The notes: a model not told the origin generated them from the letters alone. Shown: positions 26,645 through 36,370, counted from the stretch's first letter. The stretch: 64,000 nucleotides of DNA from Stenotrophomonas sp. UBA2629 (GCA_002359895.1 DEOB01000008.1:1-64000); one strand, 5' to 3'. Translations and numbers: made by a program.

Positions 26645-29600
26645 CGCGCACCCTCGCTGGCGTCATTGCCAGCTGAATCAGCACGCACTTTGCCTTCGCG
26701 CAACGCTGTAAATATCAACAGGCTGTTGTGGATAAAGTTGTGAGTAGTGTTTTCGCTGGCAAACGGATCGTGCCCGCGCAGCGCCAACTGCAGCGCTTCG
26801 CCATTGCGCTCGCCCCAGCTGTAATCGCCGCCGTACCAGCGCGCGTGCGCGGCCTTTTCGCGGCCTTCGGCGTCGCTGTTGTAGATGTCCCAACCGGTGT
26901 ATGGGGCGAACAACAGCGGCGATTGGAATCCTTCAGAACGCAGCTGCAGCAGGGCTTTCAATGCTTTTTCAGCCTCTTCCTGCGGCAACGCCGGCAGCAT
27001 GTGCGGGCCATGCCCGGCCTGCCCGCCGTCATGGAACTGCAACAGCGGCACAGCGGCCCCGGCGGCATTTGCCAGCAGCCAATCCAGCCCGCCGCGCATC
27101 ACATAAGCCACCCCTGCAGTGCCCGCCTGCAGGCGCACCAGCCCCTGTGGATGAATTTGCTGGACACGCCCGTGCAGGCGAATTCCGTCCAGCTGTACCT
27201 CGTACAGTTCTGATTGCAATGGCTGCCCGTCGTACCACTGCGAAAACGCTTCCGCGCAGGGCCGCACACGCTCCAGCATCCGCTTGAACTGTTGCCTGCC
27301 CAGCGCACCGGACGGCAGCAGCGCGCGGGCGCGCAGTCGTTCGTACAGGCCCTTTTCACGACCTTCCAGCAAGGCGTTCAATACCTGCTGCTGCAGCGCC
27401 GAGTGGTCGCGGCCGCCGCCGGGCACCACCAACGGCTCAATGTCGTCACTGCTGTCGATATCGCCGGCCAAACGCAGGCCCAACCGCTGGTTTAGGAATT
27501 GCCCGGCGGGGTCGGCCAGGAAGCGACGCAACGCGTCCAATGACAGGCGGTCATCGTTGAGGGCCTCGGGCAGCGGTGCCTGCAGCGGCCCGTTGAACCA
27601 CGGCGCCAACGGCCGGCGATCACCGCCCACCGCACCGGCCGCCGGGTACCACTGGCGGCGATAGCTGAAACGGCGCGGCTCGGCAGTATCGCCAAACGCG
27701 GCCGGCGCGAACGGCTGCAACGGATGGCGTACCACCAGTTGTTTGCGCACCTCAGCGGGCTCCGCGTGATACGCCGACGCCGCATCAACCAGTTCACTGA
27801 CCAGCACCGACGGCTCACGCACGCTGCCATCGCGTGCATCGGCACCGAGGTAGCTCAGGTAAAACACGTCCTGCGCCGAGGCGAACAGCTGCAGGAACAG
27901 GAAGCGGTCGTCCTCGCGCAACGAGCGATCACCATGACGGCGATGCTGCGTACCCAACTCTGCGGTGAGCCGGCTCAGGCCCGCAGTGGGGTCGCGACGC
28001 GGGAAGTCGCCGTCGTTCAAGCCCAGCACGCAGATCACGCGGAACGGCAGCAGCCGCATCGGTACCATGCGGCCAAAACTGATACCGCCGGTAAGCAGTG
28101 GCGCGCGGGTATCGGCCTCGGACAGCACCGCCGCAAAGTGCGCGCGCACCACTTCCGCCGGCACGGCAGCCTCAAAGCCGGCGTTCTCCGCCTCGTCGGC
28201 AAACTCGTTGATGAGCTTGCGCAGGCGGTCCAGCGCGCGCTGTGCGGCCGGCTCGGTGGGCGTTTCGGGCAGCAGCGCCAGCAGCAGGCCGAGCAGGCGC
28301 TCGCGCCATTGCGCGGGTGTCAGCGCATCGGCCAAGGTCTTCTGGTGACGGGCCAACACACGCAGCAGGCGGATCAGCGCATCCAACGCAGCCAGCGCGC
28401 CGCCTTCCAGTTCGGGCCATGGCGCCACGCCGCCGATGTCCTCGTCGCTGCCGCTGGCGTGGCCCAGCAACAAGCGGTCCAGCGCGAACTGCCAGGTGTA
28501 GGCGTCGTCCTGCGGCGCCTGATGCTGGGCGCGGTGCGCGGCATCCAGCCCCCAACGCGCGCCGGCCGCCTGTAGCCAGCTGTGCAGGCGTTCAAACGCA
28601 GCCGCGTCCAAGCCGGCGGCGCTGGCCAACGGCGCGCTGGCCAGCAGATCCAGGATTTCGTTGAGGCCAAAGCGCGACACCGGCAGGCCCAGCAACTGCA
28701 CGAACACCTCGGCCAGCGGCTCACCCTGCAGCGGGCTGGCGTCGGCCAGCGCCCACGGAATGTGCTCGTCGCTGCCGCCCCGGCCGCCGAATACCGATTC
28801 CAGATAAGGCACATACGGGTCGATGTCCGGCGCCAGCACCGCGATCTCACGCGGTTGCAGCGGCGGATTGAAGCGGGTGTCTTCCAGCAGCGCACGCAGT
28901 TGGTCATGCAGCACCTGCATCTCACGCAGGCGCGTGTGGCAGGCATGCACTTGGATGCTCGGGTCATCCAGCCGCATCGCCGGGCGCTGCGGGGTGGGCA
29001 GCGCGCGGCGGTGGAACAGATCGGCCTGCAGCCGACGCAGCAGGCTGTCGCCCAAACCGTTTTGGTCCAGACCGGGGCCGGGCTTTTCCTCCGGATCGAC
29101 ATAGGCAGCGATTTCGCCAGTGGGGTGCACCACTTCGTAGCTGCCCAGCACCGCCATGAAATCCCGGCCGGCCGCGCCCCAGGCCTGAAGCAGCGGGTTT
29201 TCACCCGCCTCCATGCCGAACGGGTCATCCGCACCGCTACGCAGTTTTTCGCTCAGTGTCTGCAGGTCGCCCCAGTACGAGCGGGTAGGCGTGGGCATGT
29301 AGAAGTGCAGCGTGCCGACCCGCGCCTGGGTAGCGATAACCCGCAGCACGTCCGGCGAAACATTGAGTGTGGCAAAGGCAAACAACCGGCCCGGTAACCC
29401 CTGCGGCAGCGGTTGGTGCTCACCTTCAAAGCGCGCCAGATACGCATTGATGCGCCGCGCGCGGTACTGCTGACCGCCGGCGATATGCCGCCACAGGATG
29501 GCCTGCGGGTCGTCCGGCTCGGCGCCATCCTCCCAGCGCAGCAGCCAATCCCGCCGCCAGGCCTGGTATTTCTCGAACACCCCGCCCAGCTCCGCCGCCA

Positions 29601-29994
29601 ACGCCCACGGCCGCAGCGGATCGCCACGGTCCAGGTAAGCCCGCAGCCCGGCCATCGCCGGCCGACGCATCAGCTGCGTGTCAGTCAACGCCGCATACAG
29701 ACGCCAGTGCAAACCGGTGGCGCCCAGGTCATCGCGCTCACCGCTGATGTTGGCCTTGAGCGCGCGCGCTACAAACTCACCGGGGGTGAGGAATTCCAGA
29801 TTGGCGGCAATGCCGTACTCGGCGGCCAATGTGGACTGCAGCCACCGCCGCATCGCCACCTGCGGGATCAGCAGCGTGTCGGGCGCCAACAGCGGCTGCC
29901 CCGGCGCAGGCTCGCGCAACGCATGGGCCAGCAGCGAGGCCAGCACATCGAGCGAATTGGAGTGATAAAGGCGGAAGTCGGGCACGGCTGTCAT
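26641..29994 (-). CDS. recC: RecBCD exonuclease V, gamma subunit
   Basis: An 1117-residue protein that matches RecC: FRLYHSNSLDVLA near the start, IPQVAMRRWLQ and the FVARALKANISG region follow, and a nuclease-like inactive C-terminal domain closes it. RecC recognises Chi and holds the complex together. ATG 29994 gives the family N-terminus; the eight codons above it are not conserved-looking. The Shine-Dalgarno signal is weak, so the exact start is less sure than the gene. It is the first of three overlapping genes. Confidence 0.94.
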   Translation of the reverse strand: MTAVPDFRLYHSNSLDVLASLLAHALREPAPGQPLLAPDTLLIPQVAMRRWLQSTLAAEYGIAANLEFLTPGEFVARALKANISGERDDLGATGLHWRLYAALTDTQLMRRPAMAGLRAYLDRGDPLRPWALAAELGGVFEKYQAWRRDWLLRWEDGAEPDDPQAILWRHIAGGQQYRARRINAYLARFEGEHQPLPQGLPGRLFAFATLNVSPDVLRVIATQARVGTLHFYMPTPTRSYWGDLQTLSEKLRSGADDPFGMEAGENPLLQAWGAAGRDFMAVLGSYEVVHPTGEIAAYVDPEEKPGPGLDQNGLGDSLLRRLQADLFHRRALPTPQRPAMRLDDPSIQVHACHTRLREMQVLHDQLRALLEDTRFNPPLQPREIAVLAPDIDPYVPYLESVFGGRGGSDEHIPWALADASPLQGEPLAEVFVQLLGLPVSRFGLNEILDLLASAPLASAAGLDAAAFERLHSWLQAAGARWGLDAAHRAQHQAPQDDAYTWQFALDRLLLGHASGSDEDIGGVAPWPELEGGALAALDALIRLLRVLARHQKTLADALTPAQWRERLLGLLLALLPETPTEPAAQRALDRLRKLINEFADEAENAGFEAAVPAEVVRAHFAAVLSEADTRAPLLTGGISFGRMVPMRLLPFRVICVLGLNDGDFPRRDPTAGLSRLTAELGTQHRRHGDRSLREDDRFLFLQLFASAQDVFYLSYLGADARDGSVREPSVLVSELVDAASAYHAEPAEVRKQLVVRHPLQPFAPAAFGDTAEPRRFSYRRQWYPAAGAVGGDRRPLAPWFNGPLQAPLPEALNDDRLSLDALRRFLADPAGQFLNQRLGLRLAGDIDSSDDIEPLVVPGGGRDHSALQQQVLNALLEGREKGLYERLRARALLPSGALGRQQFKRMLERVRPCAEAFSQWYDGQPLQSELYEVQLDGIRLHGRVQQIHPQGLVRLQAGTAGVAYVMRGGLDWLLANAAGAAVPLLQFHDGGQAGHGPHMLPALPQEEAEKALKALLQLRSEGFQSPLLFAPYTGWDIYNSDAEGREKAAHARWYGGDYSWGERNGEALQLALRGHDPFASENTTHNFIHNSLLIFTALREGKVRADSAGNDASEGAR

Positions 29995-30116
29995 CGCGCC
30001 ATCTTGCCGTAGCAAGGGGCATACGGCGAGGCGCAGTGCATTTGATTGGCCGAGAAGTAACGACGGCTTGGCTGGGAGTCAGCGGCAATATGCCGAGACC
30101 ATCGCAGCCTCCGCGC

Positions 30117-30611
30117 TCAGTCGCCCAACCTGCCGTCCACGATGTGGAGTTGCGTGGTGACGAACTGTGTTTCGGGCATGGGCACCCGCGGTGTCAGGTC
30201 GAAGGCGAATTTGACAGTGATGTCTATCGGCCTCAAGGCAAATCGGTTGATGTCCCCTGGCACCAGCAACCAGCTGATCCGGAATGATTGATTAGGCTCC
30301 AATGACTGCAACTTATCCACAAGATGCGTCTGGGGCGGCCCGCGTTTCACTTTGTATTCCTTGCCGGAATGGTTATCCACAAGCGTTATCTTCGGCCCGC
30401 GAGCCTGTAGATAATCCAGTGGCACCGCCATTGACGCCTGCCCCGCGTTCAACAACTCCAACTCAACCGGAATCATCTCGCCGGTAAAACGATAAGACGC
30501 CTCCCTTGGACAGTTAACCTTCAACTCGATCATGGAGGTGAGCTCTTCGCTATGTAATGAGGGTGAAAGTGCAAAAATCATAAGGGCGTTCAGCGGCAAA
30601 TAATGTCGCAT
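30117..30611 (-). CDS. Small exported protein, candidate immunity partner of the PAAR effector
   Basis: A 164-residue protein with an N-terminal signal peptide (LPLNALMIFALSPSLHS) and a beta-rich mature part with no motif I recognise. GGGAGG lies five bases before ATG 30611, and the gene overlaps the last 22 bases of the PAAR gene upstream, so it is likely made together with it. T6SS effectors are usually followed by an immunity gene; an effector acting in the periplasm needs an exported one. The immunity role is an inference from position and export only. The region is more AT-rich than its surroundings. Confidence 0.6.
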   Translation of the reverse strand: MRHYLPLNALMIFALSPSLHSEELTSMIELKVNCPREASYRFTGEMIPVELELLNAGQASMAVPLDYLQARGPKITLVDNHSGKEYKVKRGPPQTHLVDKLQSLEPNQSFRISWLLVPGDINRFALRPIDITVKFAFDLTPRVPMPETQFVTTQLHIVDGRLGD

Positions 30612-31687
30612 GCAACCTCCCGTCCCAACTCTTCTGTCAGAGTGCTTTGTACTTCAATCCCGACGTACCAAGCATGCCTTGGCTTCAGCCTTGTACTGTT
30701 TTGATCAAACATTATCGTGAATTCAGGATCATTCGGATGGCGGAAGTCCCTCGTTGTCACCACGTCACCACCCAAAGTTCTGCCGGGCCGAAAATAGCGA
30801 ATAATTACCGCATCTTCACCGACATCCATATATTCATCTGGAAGGCCTAAACAATGTAAAAATTCATGCAGATGCGTCGATGAATCCGTATTCACCGAAA
30901 CATTGATTGTATTATGCACAACTTCTTCGCGTGGAAATATGTCATGCAACGCCATCACATAATCCTCGTCACTACTTACGAACTCCACCTCATATCGGAT
31001 TGGAAAGTCGCGTTTGCCACAGGGCTCGTCCACTACCTGCAGAGTGAAGCGGTTGTTGAGTACCTCGTTGATACCTTTTCGTAATCGTGCCTCGGCGACG
31101 GCGACATCCGAATCGGATACGCGACCATGCTTGACCACCTTTATCTTGGCGGTAACCACAATGTCACCGCCTGATTTCAACGGAACATCGATTCGAAAGC
31201 TGGTGGCTAGGTCATATTCAACGTCTCCACCAACGTCGCGGGCCTCAAAATAGCGGCCGTTCGGATTCACAAATACTTCGCAGCTGTGATCATTCAACCA
31301 GCATTGCTCAGGCTCAACAGGCTTTGTGTCGGCACTGACCAACGAGGAAGCAACGGGCTGCGATGACGGCGCTTGAATGAAGCTGCCCAGCTTCGACGCT
31401 GCACTACCCCCAATCGCCCCACCCTGGCTGACATGTACCAACGGCTGCTTCCCCGCCACCAACGCGCAGCCGCAACTGGTCTTGTCTCCGTTGCGGGCGA
31501 CCGGTTGGCCGTCGATGATCAACGTTGCGTCGCCGCTGACGATGGAGCCGGCGCCGTGGCGGCTGCAGATGATCTTGTCGCCCACGCGGGCCACCGCGCG
31601 GCCGTCGATATCGGTGTGCGGCGAGCCGGTCAGCACCGAGCCGCCGGTCTGCAGGGCATCACCCACTACGATCAGCATCCTGGACAT
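30590..31687 (-). CDS. PAAR-domain protein with C-terminal metzincin-like zinc protease motif
   Basis: A 365-residue protein. Residues 1-86 are a PAAR domain (GDALQTGG, SGSPHTD-like, DGRAVARVGD, CSRHG, DGQPVARNGDKTSCGC), the spike tip of type VI secretion systems. A linker with prolines and serines (90-125) leads to a C-terminal toxin-like region. It contains HEFLHCLGLPD (His274, Glu275, His278, Gly281, Asp284), an exact HExxHxxGxxD zinc-binding motif, and TIMFD near residue 326 that could be the metzincin Met-turn. The candidate role is a secreted protease effector. GAGG lies close upstream of ATG 31687. No VgrG or other T6SS gene is near. Confidence 0.8.
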   Translation of the reverse strand: MSRMLIVVGDALQTGGSVLTGSPHTDIDGRAVARVGDKIICSRHGAGSIVSGDATLIIDGQPVARNGDKTSCGCALVAGKQPLVHVSQGGAIGGSAASKLGSFIQAPSSQPVASSLVSADTKPVEPEQCWLNDHSCEVFVNPNGRYFEARDVGGDVEYDLATSFRIDVPLKSGGDIVVTAKIKVVKHGRVSDSDVAVAEARLRKGINEVLNNRFTLQVVDEPCGKRDFPIRYEVEFVSSDEDYVMALHDIFPREEVVHNTINVSVNTDSSTHLHEFLHCLGLPDEYMDVGEDAVIIRYFRPGRTLGGDVVTTRDFRHPNDPEFTIMFDQNSTRLKPRHAWYVGIEVQSTLTEELGREVACDIICR

Positions 31688-32271
31688 GGTGATGCGGCCT
31701 CTCCGTGGCCAACTGTTTGATTGCTGTGGCTGGCGACCTTAGCCCAGCAACTGCAGGCAAAGAATCCAGGCGGCTACATCGACCATGTTCACTGGCCTTT
31801 TGACAGCCCCCAAGCTCCTTGGTCTTGTTTCGCCGGCTTGTAGGGCAATGACCCTCCTGATGATGGGCGCAGGCCGCCCACCCATGAGGGGTAATGCGCG
31901 GCCTGCTGTAGTGCGGTGCAACGCGCCGCGGTAGGCATTGATCAAGCAACCCCGCGCTTGGGAGAAACATCTGCATGCAACCCAGTACTTGGTGGGCTTG
32001 CCCGGAATGCCGCTGCCGCGCACCCGCCCCCCATCACGCAACCCAAACGGTCAAGGCCGCCGGCCCGGCCGGCAAGTCCCTGCCTGACAGCCTGCCCACA
32101 GAAGCTCCAGCACCGGCACCCTGCATCTGGCAGACACTGTGTTTCGGGGGCCAGCTGCGATCACCACATTCCCTTGCGGCAAGGGAGTGCGACAATACTG
32201 CACGGTTCAGTTCGCTTTTATTCAGGCGTCACTGACAATCCTAGAACGTTGATTTTCCGTTAAAGGCCACC
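31688..32271. other. Intergenic gap before the mla operon
   Basis: This 584-base stretch separates the divergent PAAR gene and mlaF and must hold their control regions. Frames in it have no family-like features and I call no gene. An AAAGG ribosome binding site lies six bases before mlaF. I could not fix a promoter. Confidence 0.5.
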
Positions 32272-33069
32272 ATGCTCCCCTCCCGGACACCCTTGGTGCA
32301 GTTGTCCAACGTGCGCATTGATCGCGGCGGTCGCACGATCCTGCGCGACGTTTCGCTGCAGGTGCCACGCGGCAGCATCACCGCCGTGCTCGGTCCTTCG
32401 GGCAGCGGCAAGTCGACCCTGCTGGCCGCGTTGACCGGCGAGCTGCGTGCTGCAAGCGGCAACGTGCAGCTGTTTGGTCAGGACATCCCCCACGGCAACC
32501 GCGCGCTGCTGGAAATGCGCAAGAACGTCGGCGTGCTGCTGCAGGGCAACGGCTTGTTGACCGATCTGAGCGTGGCCGAAAACGTGGCCCTGCCACTGCG
32601 TGCGCACACGCGCCTGCCTGAGGCCGTGCTGCACCGCCTGGTGCAGATGAAGCTGCATGCGGTGGGTCTGCTGGCCGCTGCCGATGCCTGGCCGCGCGAG
32701 TTGTCCGGCGGCATGGCGCGGCGCGTGGCACTGGCCCGCGCACTGGCGCTGGACCCACCGCTGATGATCTACGACGAGCCACTGACCGGGCTGGACCCGA
32801 TTGCCTCCGGCGTGATCATGGGCCTGATCCAGCGCCTCAATGACAGCCTGGGCCTGACCAGCATCATCGTCAGCCACCACGTGCATGAAACCCTGCCCAT
32901 CAGTGACCAGGCGGTGGTCATCGCCAATGGCGGCATCGTGTTCTCCGGCACACCGGACGAACTGAAGGCCAGCCAGGACCCACTGGTGCGGCAGTTCCTG
33001 CATGGCCAGCCCGATGGCCCGATTCCGTTTGATGCGCCCACCCGCAACTACGGGCAGGAGAACGCGTGA
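32272..33069 (+). CDS. mlaF: Mla phospholipid ABC transporter ATPase
   Basis: A 265-residue ABC ATPase. Walker A (GPSGSGKSTLLA), the LSGGMARRVALARALAL signature and MIYDEPLTGLD Walker B are intact, and an SHHVHET H-loop follows. It energises MlaFEDB, which moves phospholipids between the inner membrane and the periplasmic carrier MlaC to keep outer-membrane asymmetry. It is the first gene of a tightly packed operon; its stop overlaps the mlaE start by one base. Confidence 0.95.
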   Translation: MLPSRTPLVQLSNVRIDRGGRTILRDVSLQVPRGSITAVLGPSGSGKSTLLAALTGELRAASGNVQLFGQDIPHGNRALLEMRKNVGVLLQGNGLLTDLSVAENVALPLRAHTRLPEAVLHRLVQMKLHAVGLLAAADAWPRELSGGMARRVALARALALDPPLMIYDEPLTGLDPIASGVIMGLIQRLNDSLGLTSIIVSHHVHETLPISDQAVVIANGGIVFSGTPDELKASQDPLVRQFLHGQPDGPIPFDAPTRNYGQENA

Positions 33070-33818
33070 TGCCTTTTGCCTCCTCCATCCGCTCGCTGGG
33101 GCGCGCCGGTCTATTCTCGTTGACGGTGCTGCGCGGCTCACTGCCGACCCGTGATTTCCTGGCCGAGCTGACCCGTGAAATCTACAAGATCGGCGCACGT
33201 TCGCTGCCAATCATCGCCGTTGGCGGCGCGTTCGTCGGCTTGGTGCTGACGCTGCAGGGCTACCGCACGCTGACCACGTTTGGTGCCTCCGACGCACTGT
33301 CCACGCTGCTGGGCCTGTCGCTGTACCGCGAGCTGGCGCCGGTGCTCACCGCACTGCTGTTCATCGGCCGCGCCGGCAGCTCCATTGCCGCCGAGCTGGG
33401 CCTGATGCGCGCCACCGACCAGATCAAGGCGCTGGAGTTGATGGCCATCGACCCGATCGCCAAGGCGGTCGCCCCACGCTTCTGGGCCGCTGTGCTCACC
33501 GTACCCTTGTTGACCGGCATCTTCTGTTCGCTGGCCATCGCTGGCGGCTACTTTGAAGCGGTGCATGTGTTGGGCCAGGACAACGGCACGTTCTGGTCGG
33601 GCCTGCGCGGCAGTGTCGATTTCTGGGATGACTTCGGCGTGGCCCTGCTCAAATCCGCCATCTTCGGCGGCACCGCTGCCTTGGTGGCCGCATATGTCGG
33701 CTTCCATGCCGAACCCACCATCGAAGGAACCTCAGTGGCGACCACCCGCGCGGTGGTGAATGCCTCACTGCTGGTACTGATGTTCAACTTCGTGCTTTCC
33801 GCACTGCTGTTCAAGTAA
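33069..33818 (+). CDS. mlaE: Mla phospholipid ABC transporter permease
   Basis: A 249-residue inner-membrane permease of the MlaE/YrbE family, with about five hydrophobic segments and the conserved LYRELAPVLTALLFIGRAGSS-type motif and family EL-M-A-DP pattern (LELMAIDPI). AGGAG lies eight bases before ATG 33069, whereas the GTG at 33066 sits closer, so I use the ATG. Its start shares one base with the mlaF stop. Confidence 0.95.
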   Translation: MPFASSIRSLGRAGLFSLTVLRGSLPTRDFLAELTREIYKIGARSLPIIAVGGAFVGLVLTLQGYRTLTTFGASDALSTLLGLSLYRELAPVLTALLFIGRAGSSIAAELGLMRATDQIKALELMAIDPIAKAVAPRFWAAVLTVPLLTGIFCSLAIAGGYFEAVHVLGQDNGTFWSGLRGSVDFWDDFGVALLKSAIFGGTAALVAAYVGFHAEPTIEGTSVATTRAVVNASLLVLMFNFVLSALLFK

Positions 33819-33827
33819 GGGATCAAC

Positions 33828-34352
33828 ATGGCCATCCGTGGACCACGACTCGAATTTTCCGTAGGCGCTTTCCTGCTGCTGGCTCTTGCCTCGCTGCTGG
33901 TGCTCGCCGTTGCTTCCACCAACCAACGTTTCGGTACCGGCGGCGGTGACTACGTGCTTACCGCACGCTTCTCCCAGATCGGCCAGCTGCGCAAGCAGGC
34001 GCCAGTGAAGATTGGCGGTGTGACCATCGGCCAAGTGGCTGATATTCAGCTGGACCCGGTTAAATACGATTCCATCGTCACGCTTTCCCTGGACAGCAAG
34101 TTCAAGGACATGCCGGGCGATACGTCGGCCGGCATTTTCACCAGCGGCCTGTTGGGCGAGAGCTACATCGGTCTGCAGCCGGGCGGCGATCCAGAGCCCC
34201 TCAAGTCCGGTGACGAAATCGCCTTCACCCAGCCTGCAGTGGATCTGCTGCAGTTGGTTGGCAAATACATGTTCAGCGGTGGCGGCAACACCGGCGCCAA
34301 TGGCAACGAAACCCCTGGCGCAGACGCGCCCGCAATGGAACCGCAACCATGA
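33828..34352 (+). CDS. mlaD: Mla system MCE-domain lipid-binding protein
   Basis: A 174-residue protein anchored by one N-terminal helix (about 10-30). Residues 38-120 are an MCE domain (LTARFSQIGQLRKQAPVKIGG in pieces, VTIGQV, GLLGESYIGL). MlaD forms the hexameric ring that passes lipid between the MlaFE transporter and MlaC. Nine bases separate it from mlaE, and mlaC starts inside its last codons. Confidence 0.95.
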   Translation: MAIRGPRLEFSVGAFLLLALASLLVLAVASTNQRFGTGGGDYVLTARFSQIGQLRKQAPVKIGGVTIGQVADIQLDPVKYDSIVTLSLDSKFKDMPGDTSAGIFTSGLLGESYIGLQPGGDPEPLKSGDEIAFTQPAVDLLQLVGKYMFSGGGNTGANGNETPGADAPAMEPQP

Positions 34353-35017
34353 AAGTGAAACTGCTCACCGCCGTGCTCGCTTCGGCCCTGCTGGCCACCA
34401 CGCCGTCGTTGGTGATGGCGCAGGCGCGCCCTGCCGCCACCGCCACACAGGCATCGCCTGCCGGGCGTACCGTGCTGGACGCCAGCAGCCGCATCCTCAC
34501 CACGCTGGAAAGCCGACGCGCAGAGTTCCGCGCCAACCCGGCCGCACTGCGTACCTTCATCGACAGCGAACTCAGTCGCACCTTCGACCGTGACTACGCT
34601 GCCCGCCTGGTGCTGGGTGTGCATGGCCGCGGTGCAGACGATGCCGACGTGAAACTGTTTGCCGACGCCATGGCCGACAACCTGATGTCGCGCTACGGCT
34701 CCACCCTGCTCGATATCCAGGGCAAACCCAGCTTCCGCTACAAGAGCGAAGCCGCGCTGCCGGGCAACCGAGGCGTCAAGGTGTCCACCGAGCTGGTGCG
34801 CGCCGGCAGCGAGCCGACGCCGGTCGAGTACCTGATGCGCAACGTCAACGGCCAGTGGAAGATCTTCGACGTGATGATCGAAGGCATCTCCTACGTGCAG
34901 ACCTTCAAGAACCAGTTCGATGCGCCGCTGCGACAGAAGTCGATCAAGCAGGTGGCCACCGAACTGCGCAGCGGCAGCATGCAGGCCAGCGCAGGCCCGG
35001 CTCCCCGTGGCAAGTGA
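34349..35017 (+). CDS. mlaC: Mla periplasmic phospholipid carrier
   Basis: A 222-residue periplasmic protein with a signal peptide that ends near VMAQA (about 26). The mature part has the MlaC/Ttg2 fold pattern, including the YAARLVLG segment and NGQWKIFDVMIEGIS at 165-180. It ferries phospholipids between MlaA in the outer membrane and MlaD in the inner membrane. The start overlaps the mlaD end by four bases. Confidence 0.94.
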   Translation: MKVKLLTAVLASALLATTPSLVMAQARPAATATQASPAGRTVLDASSRILTTLESRRAEFRANPAALRTFIDSELSRTFDRDYAARLVLGVHGRGADDADVKLFADAMADNLMSRYGSTLLDIQGKPSFRYKSEAALPGNRGVKVSTELVRAGSEPTPVEYLMRNVNGQWKIFDVMIEGISYVQTFKNQFDAPLRQKSIKQVATELRSGSMQASAGPAPRGK

Positions 35018-35315
35018 CGCAACCTTTCGCATCGAGGGCAACACGCTGCATCTTGCCGGCGTGCTCGACCGCACTGCGGTGACCGAACTGTGGCCGCAAC
35101 TGGCGCATGGGCTGGGCCCGTTGCGTCAGCTGGATCTGCAGACGGTCGAACGCATCGACAGTGCCGGCCTGGCACTGATTGGTGAACTGGCCGCACGCCT
35201 GCGTGCGCAGGGCGGCGGCAACGTCGTCGGCGCACCCGCCGGCCTGCAGGAACTGTGCGCCGCGTACCGGCTGTCACCGTCGCTCGATTTCAACGCACCC
35301 TCAGCAGGAAGCTGA
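35007..35315 (+). CDS. mlaB: STAS-domain MlaB subunit
   Basis: A 102-residue STAS-domain protein (LQTVERIDSAGLALIGELA contains the conserved DSAGLAL loop). MlaB stabilises and controls the MlaF ATPase. No ATG fits: the frame begins at GTG 35007, which overlaps the last 11 bases of mlaC, and the conserved sequence starts within a few codons. The ribosome binding site is weak, which fits translational coupling to mlaC. Confidence 0.87.
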   Translation: MASDATFRIEGNTLHLAGVLDRTAVTELWPQLAHGLGPLRQLDLQTVERIDSAGLALIGELAARLRAQGGGNVVGAPAGLQELCAAYRLSPSLDFNAPSAGS

Positions 35316-35316
35316 C

Positions 35317-36306
35317 ATGAAACTTCTCCGCACCCTCCCCCTGCTTTTCCTTGTTGCGCTGCTTGCGGCGTGTGCCGGCAAACCCGCACGCGACACCGCT
35401 CCGCCGGTCGCCACGGTGGTGACGCCGGCTGACGCAACGGCCGCTTCGCAAGCCGCTGAAGAGGTGCCGGCCGCCGATGCCGATGCCGATACCACCAGCC
35501 CCGCCGGCGCGCTGGCCGACAACACGACTTCCAACACGGAGGTCGCATCGACCGCCGCTGAAGACGACTTCGCCGCGCTGTACGGTGGCCCGGTTTCCGG
35601 CAGCGATACCGACAGCGGCGCACCGCCGGCCTACGACCCATGGGAGAAGTACAACCGCGGCGTGCACCGCTTCAACAACGCGGTGGACCGTGGCGTCGCC
35701 CGTCCGCTGGCAACGGCATACACCAACGTGGTGCCGCAGTTCGCGCGTACCGGCGTGACCAACTTCTTCAGCAATCTGCGTTCGCCACTGACCATGGTCA
35801 ACCAGTTGCTGCAGGGCCATGCCGATGATGCATGGGACACGCTGGGCCGCTTCCTGATGAACTCCACCTTCGGTATCGGTGGCCTGTTCGACCCCGCAAG
35901 CAAGGCCATGGTGCCCAAGCGCAGCGAAGATTTCGGGCAGACACTGGGTGCCTGGGGCTGGCGTCAGTCACGCTATGTGGAGCTGCCGTTCTTCGGCCCG
36001 CGTACCGTGCGTGACGTGCTTGGCCTGGCCGGCGACATGCCGCTTTCGCCGGTCCGGCAGATCGAGATGGACAAGGTGCGCATCGGCCTGCAGGGCCTGC
36101 AGCTGGTGGACGTGCGTGCGCAGCTGCTGTCGATTGATTCGCTGCGTGACAGCGCAGTGGATGAGTACTCGCTCACCCGCGATGCTTGGTTGCAACGCCG
36201 CAGCTACCAGATCGAAAAAGATCTGCGCCGCGACCGCAAGCATGCCGATGACGATGAATCCCCGATTCCGGTGGACGCAATGCCGATGCCCGACTGGGGC
36301 AACTGA
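35317..36306 (+). CDS. mlaA: MlaA/VacJ outer-membrane lipoprotein
   Basis: A 329-residue lipoprotein with lipobox LLAAC at residues 15-19. A long Ala/Asp/Thr-rich linker (about 30-105) precedes the VacJ domain (PWEKYNRGVHRFNNAVDRG, NSTFGIGGLFDPA, GVWGW-like GAWGWRQSRYVELPFFGP). MlaA sits in the outer membrane with porins and extracts misplaced phospholipids for MlaC. AGGAAG lies six bases before ATG 35317, directly after mlaB. The linker is longer than in E. coli. The operon therefore contains the whole pathway, mlaFEDCB and mlaA. Confidence 0.94.
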   Translation: MKLLRTLPLLFLVALLAACAGKPARDTAPPVATVVTPADATAASQAAEEVPAADADADTTSPAGALADNTTSNTEVASTAAEDDFAALYGGPVSGSDTDSGAPPAYDPWEKYNRGVHRFNNAVDRGVARPLATAYTNVVPQFARTGVTNFFSNLRSPLTMVNQLLQGHADDAWDTLGRFLMNSTFGIGGLFDPASKAMVPKRSEDFGQTLGAWGWRQSRYVELPFFGPRTVRDVLGLAGDMPLSPVRQIEMDKVRIGLQGLQLVDVRAQLLSIDSLRDSAVDEYSLTRDAWLQRRSYQIEKDLRRDRKHADDDESPIPVDAMPMPDWGN

Positions 36307-36326
36307 TCGCCCTCGTCGCATCGAAC

Positions 36327-36354
36327 AAAAAGCCCGGGATTTCCCGGGCTTTTT
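36327..36354. terminator. Rho-independent terminator after mlaA
   Basis: AAAAAGCCCGGGA and TCCCGGGCTTTTT form a 13-bp stem with a two-base loop. It ends the mla operon and can also serve the convergent acetyltransferase gene. Confidence 0.88.
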
Positions 36355-36370
36355 CATGCGGCCCTGTTCT

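Noticed and set aside
31739..32041. A 100-codon minus-strand frame before the mla operon
   Set aside because: No signal, domain or ribosome binding site; composition like non-coding GC-rich DNA.
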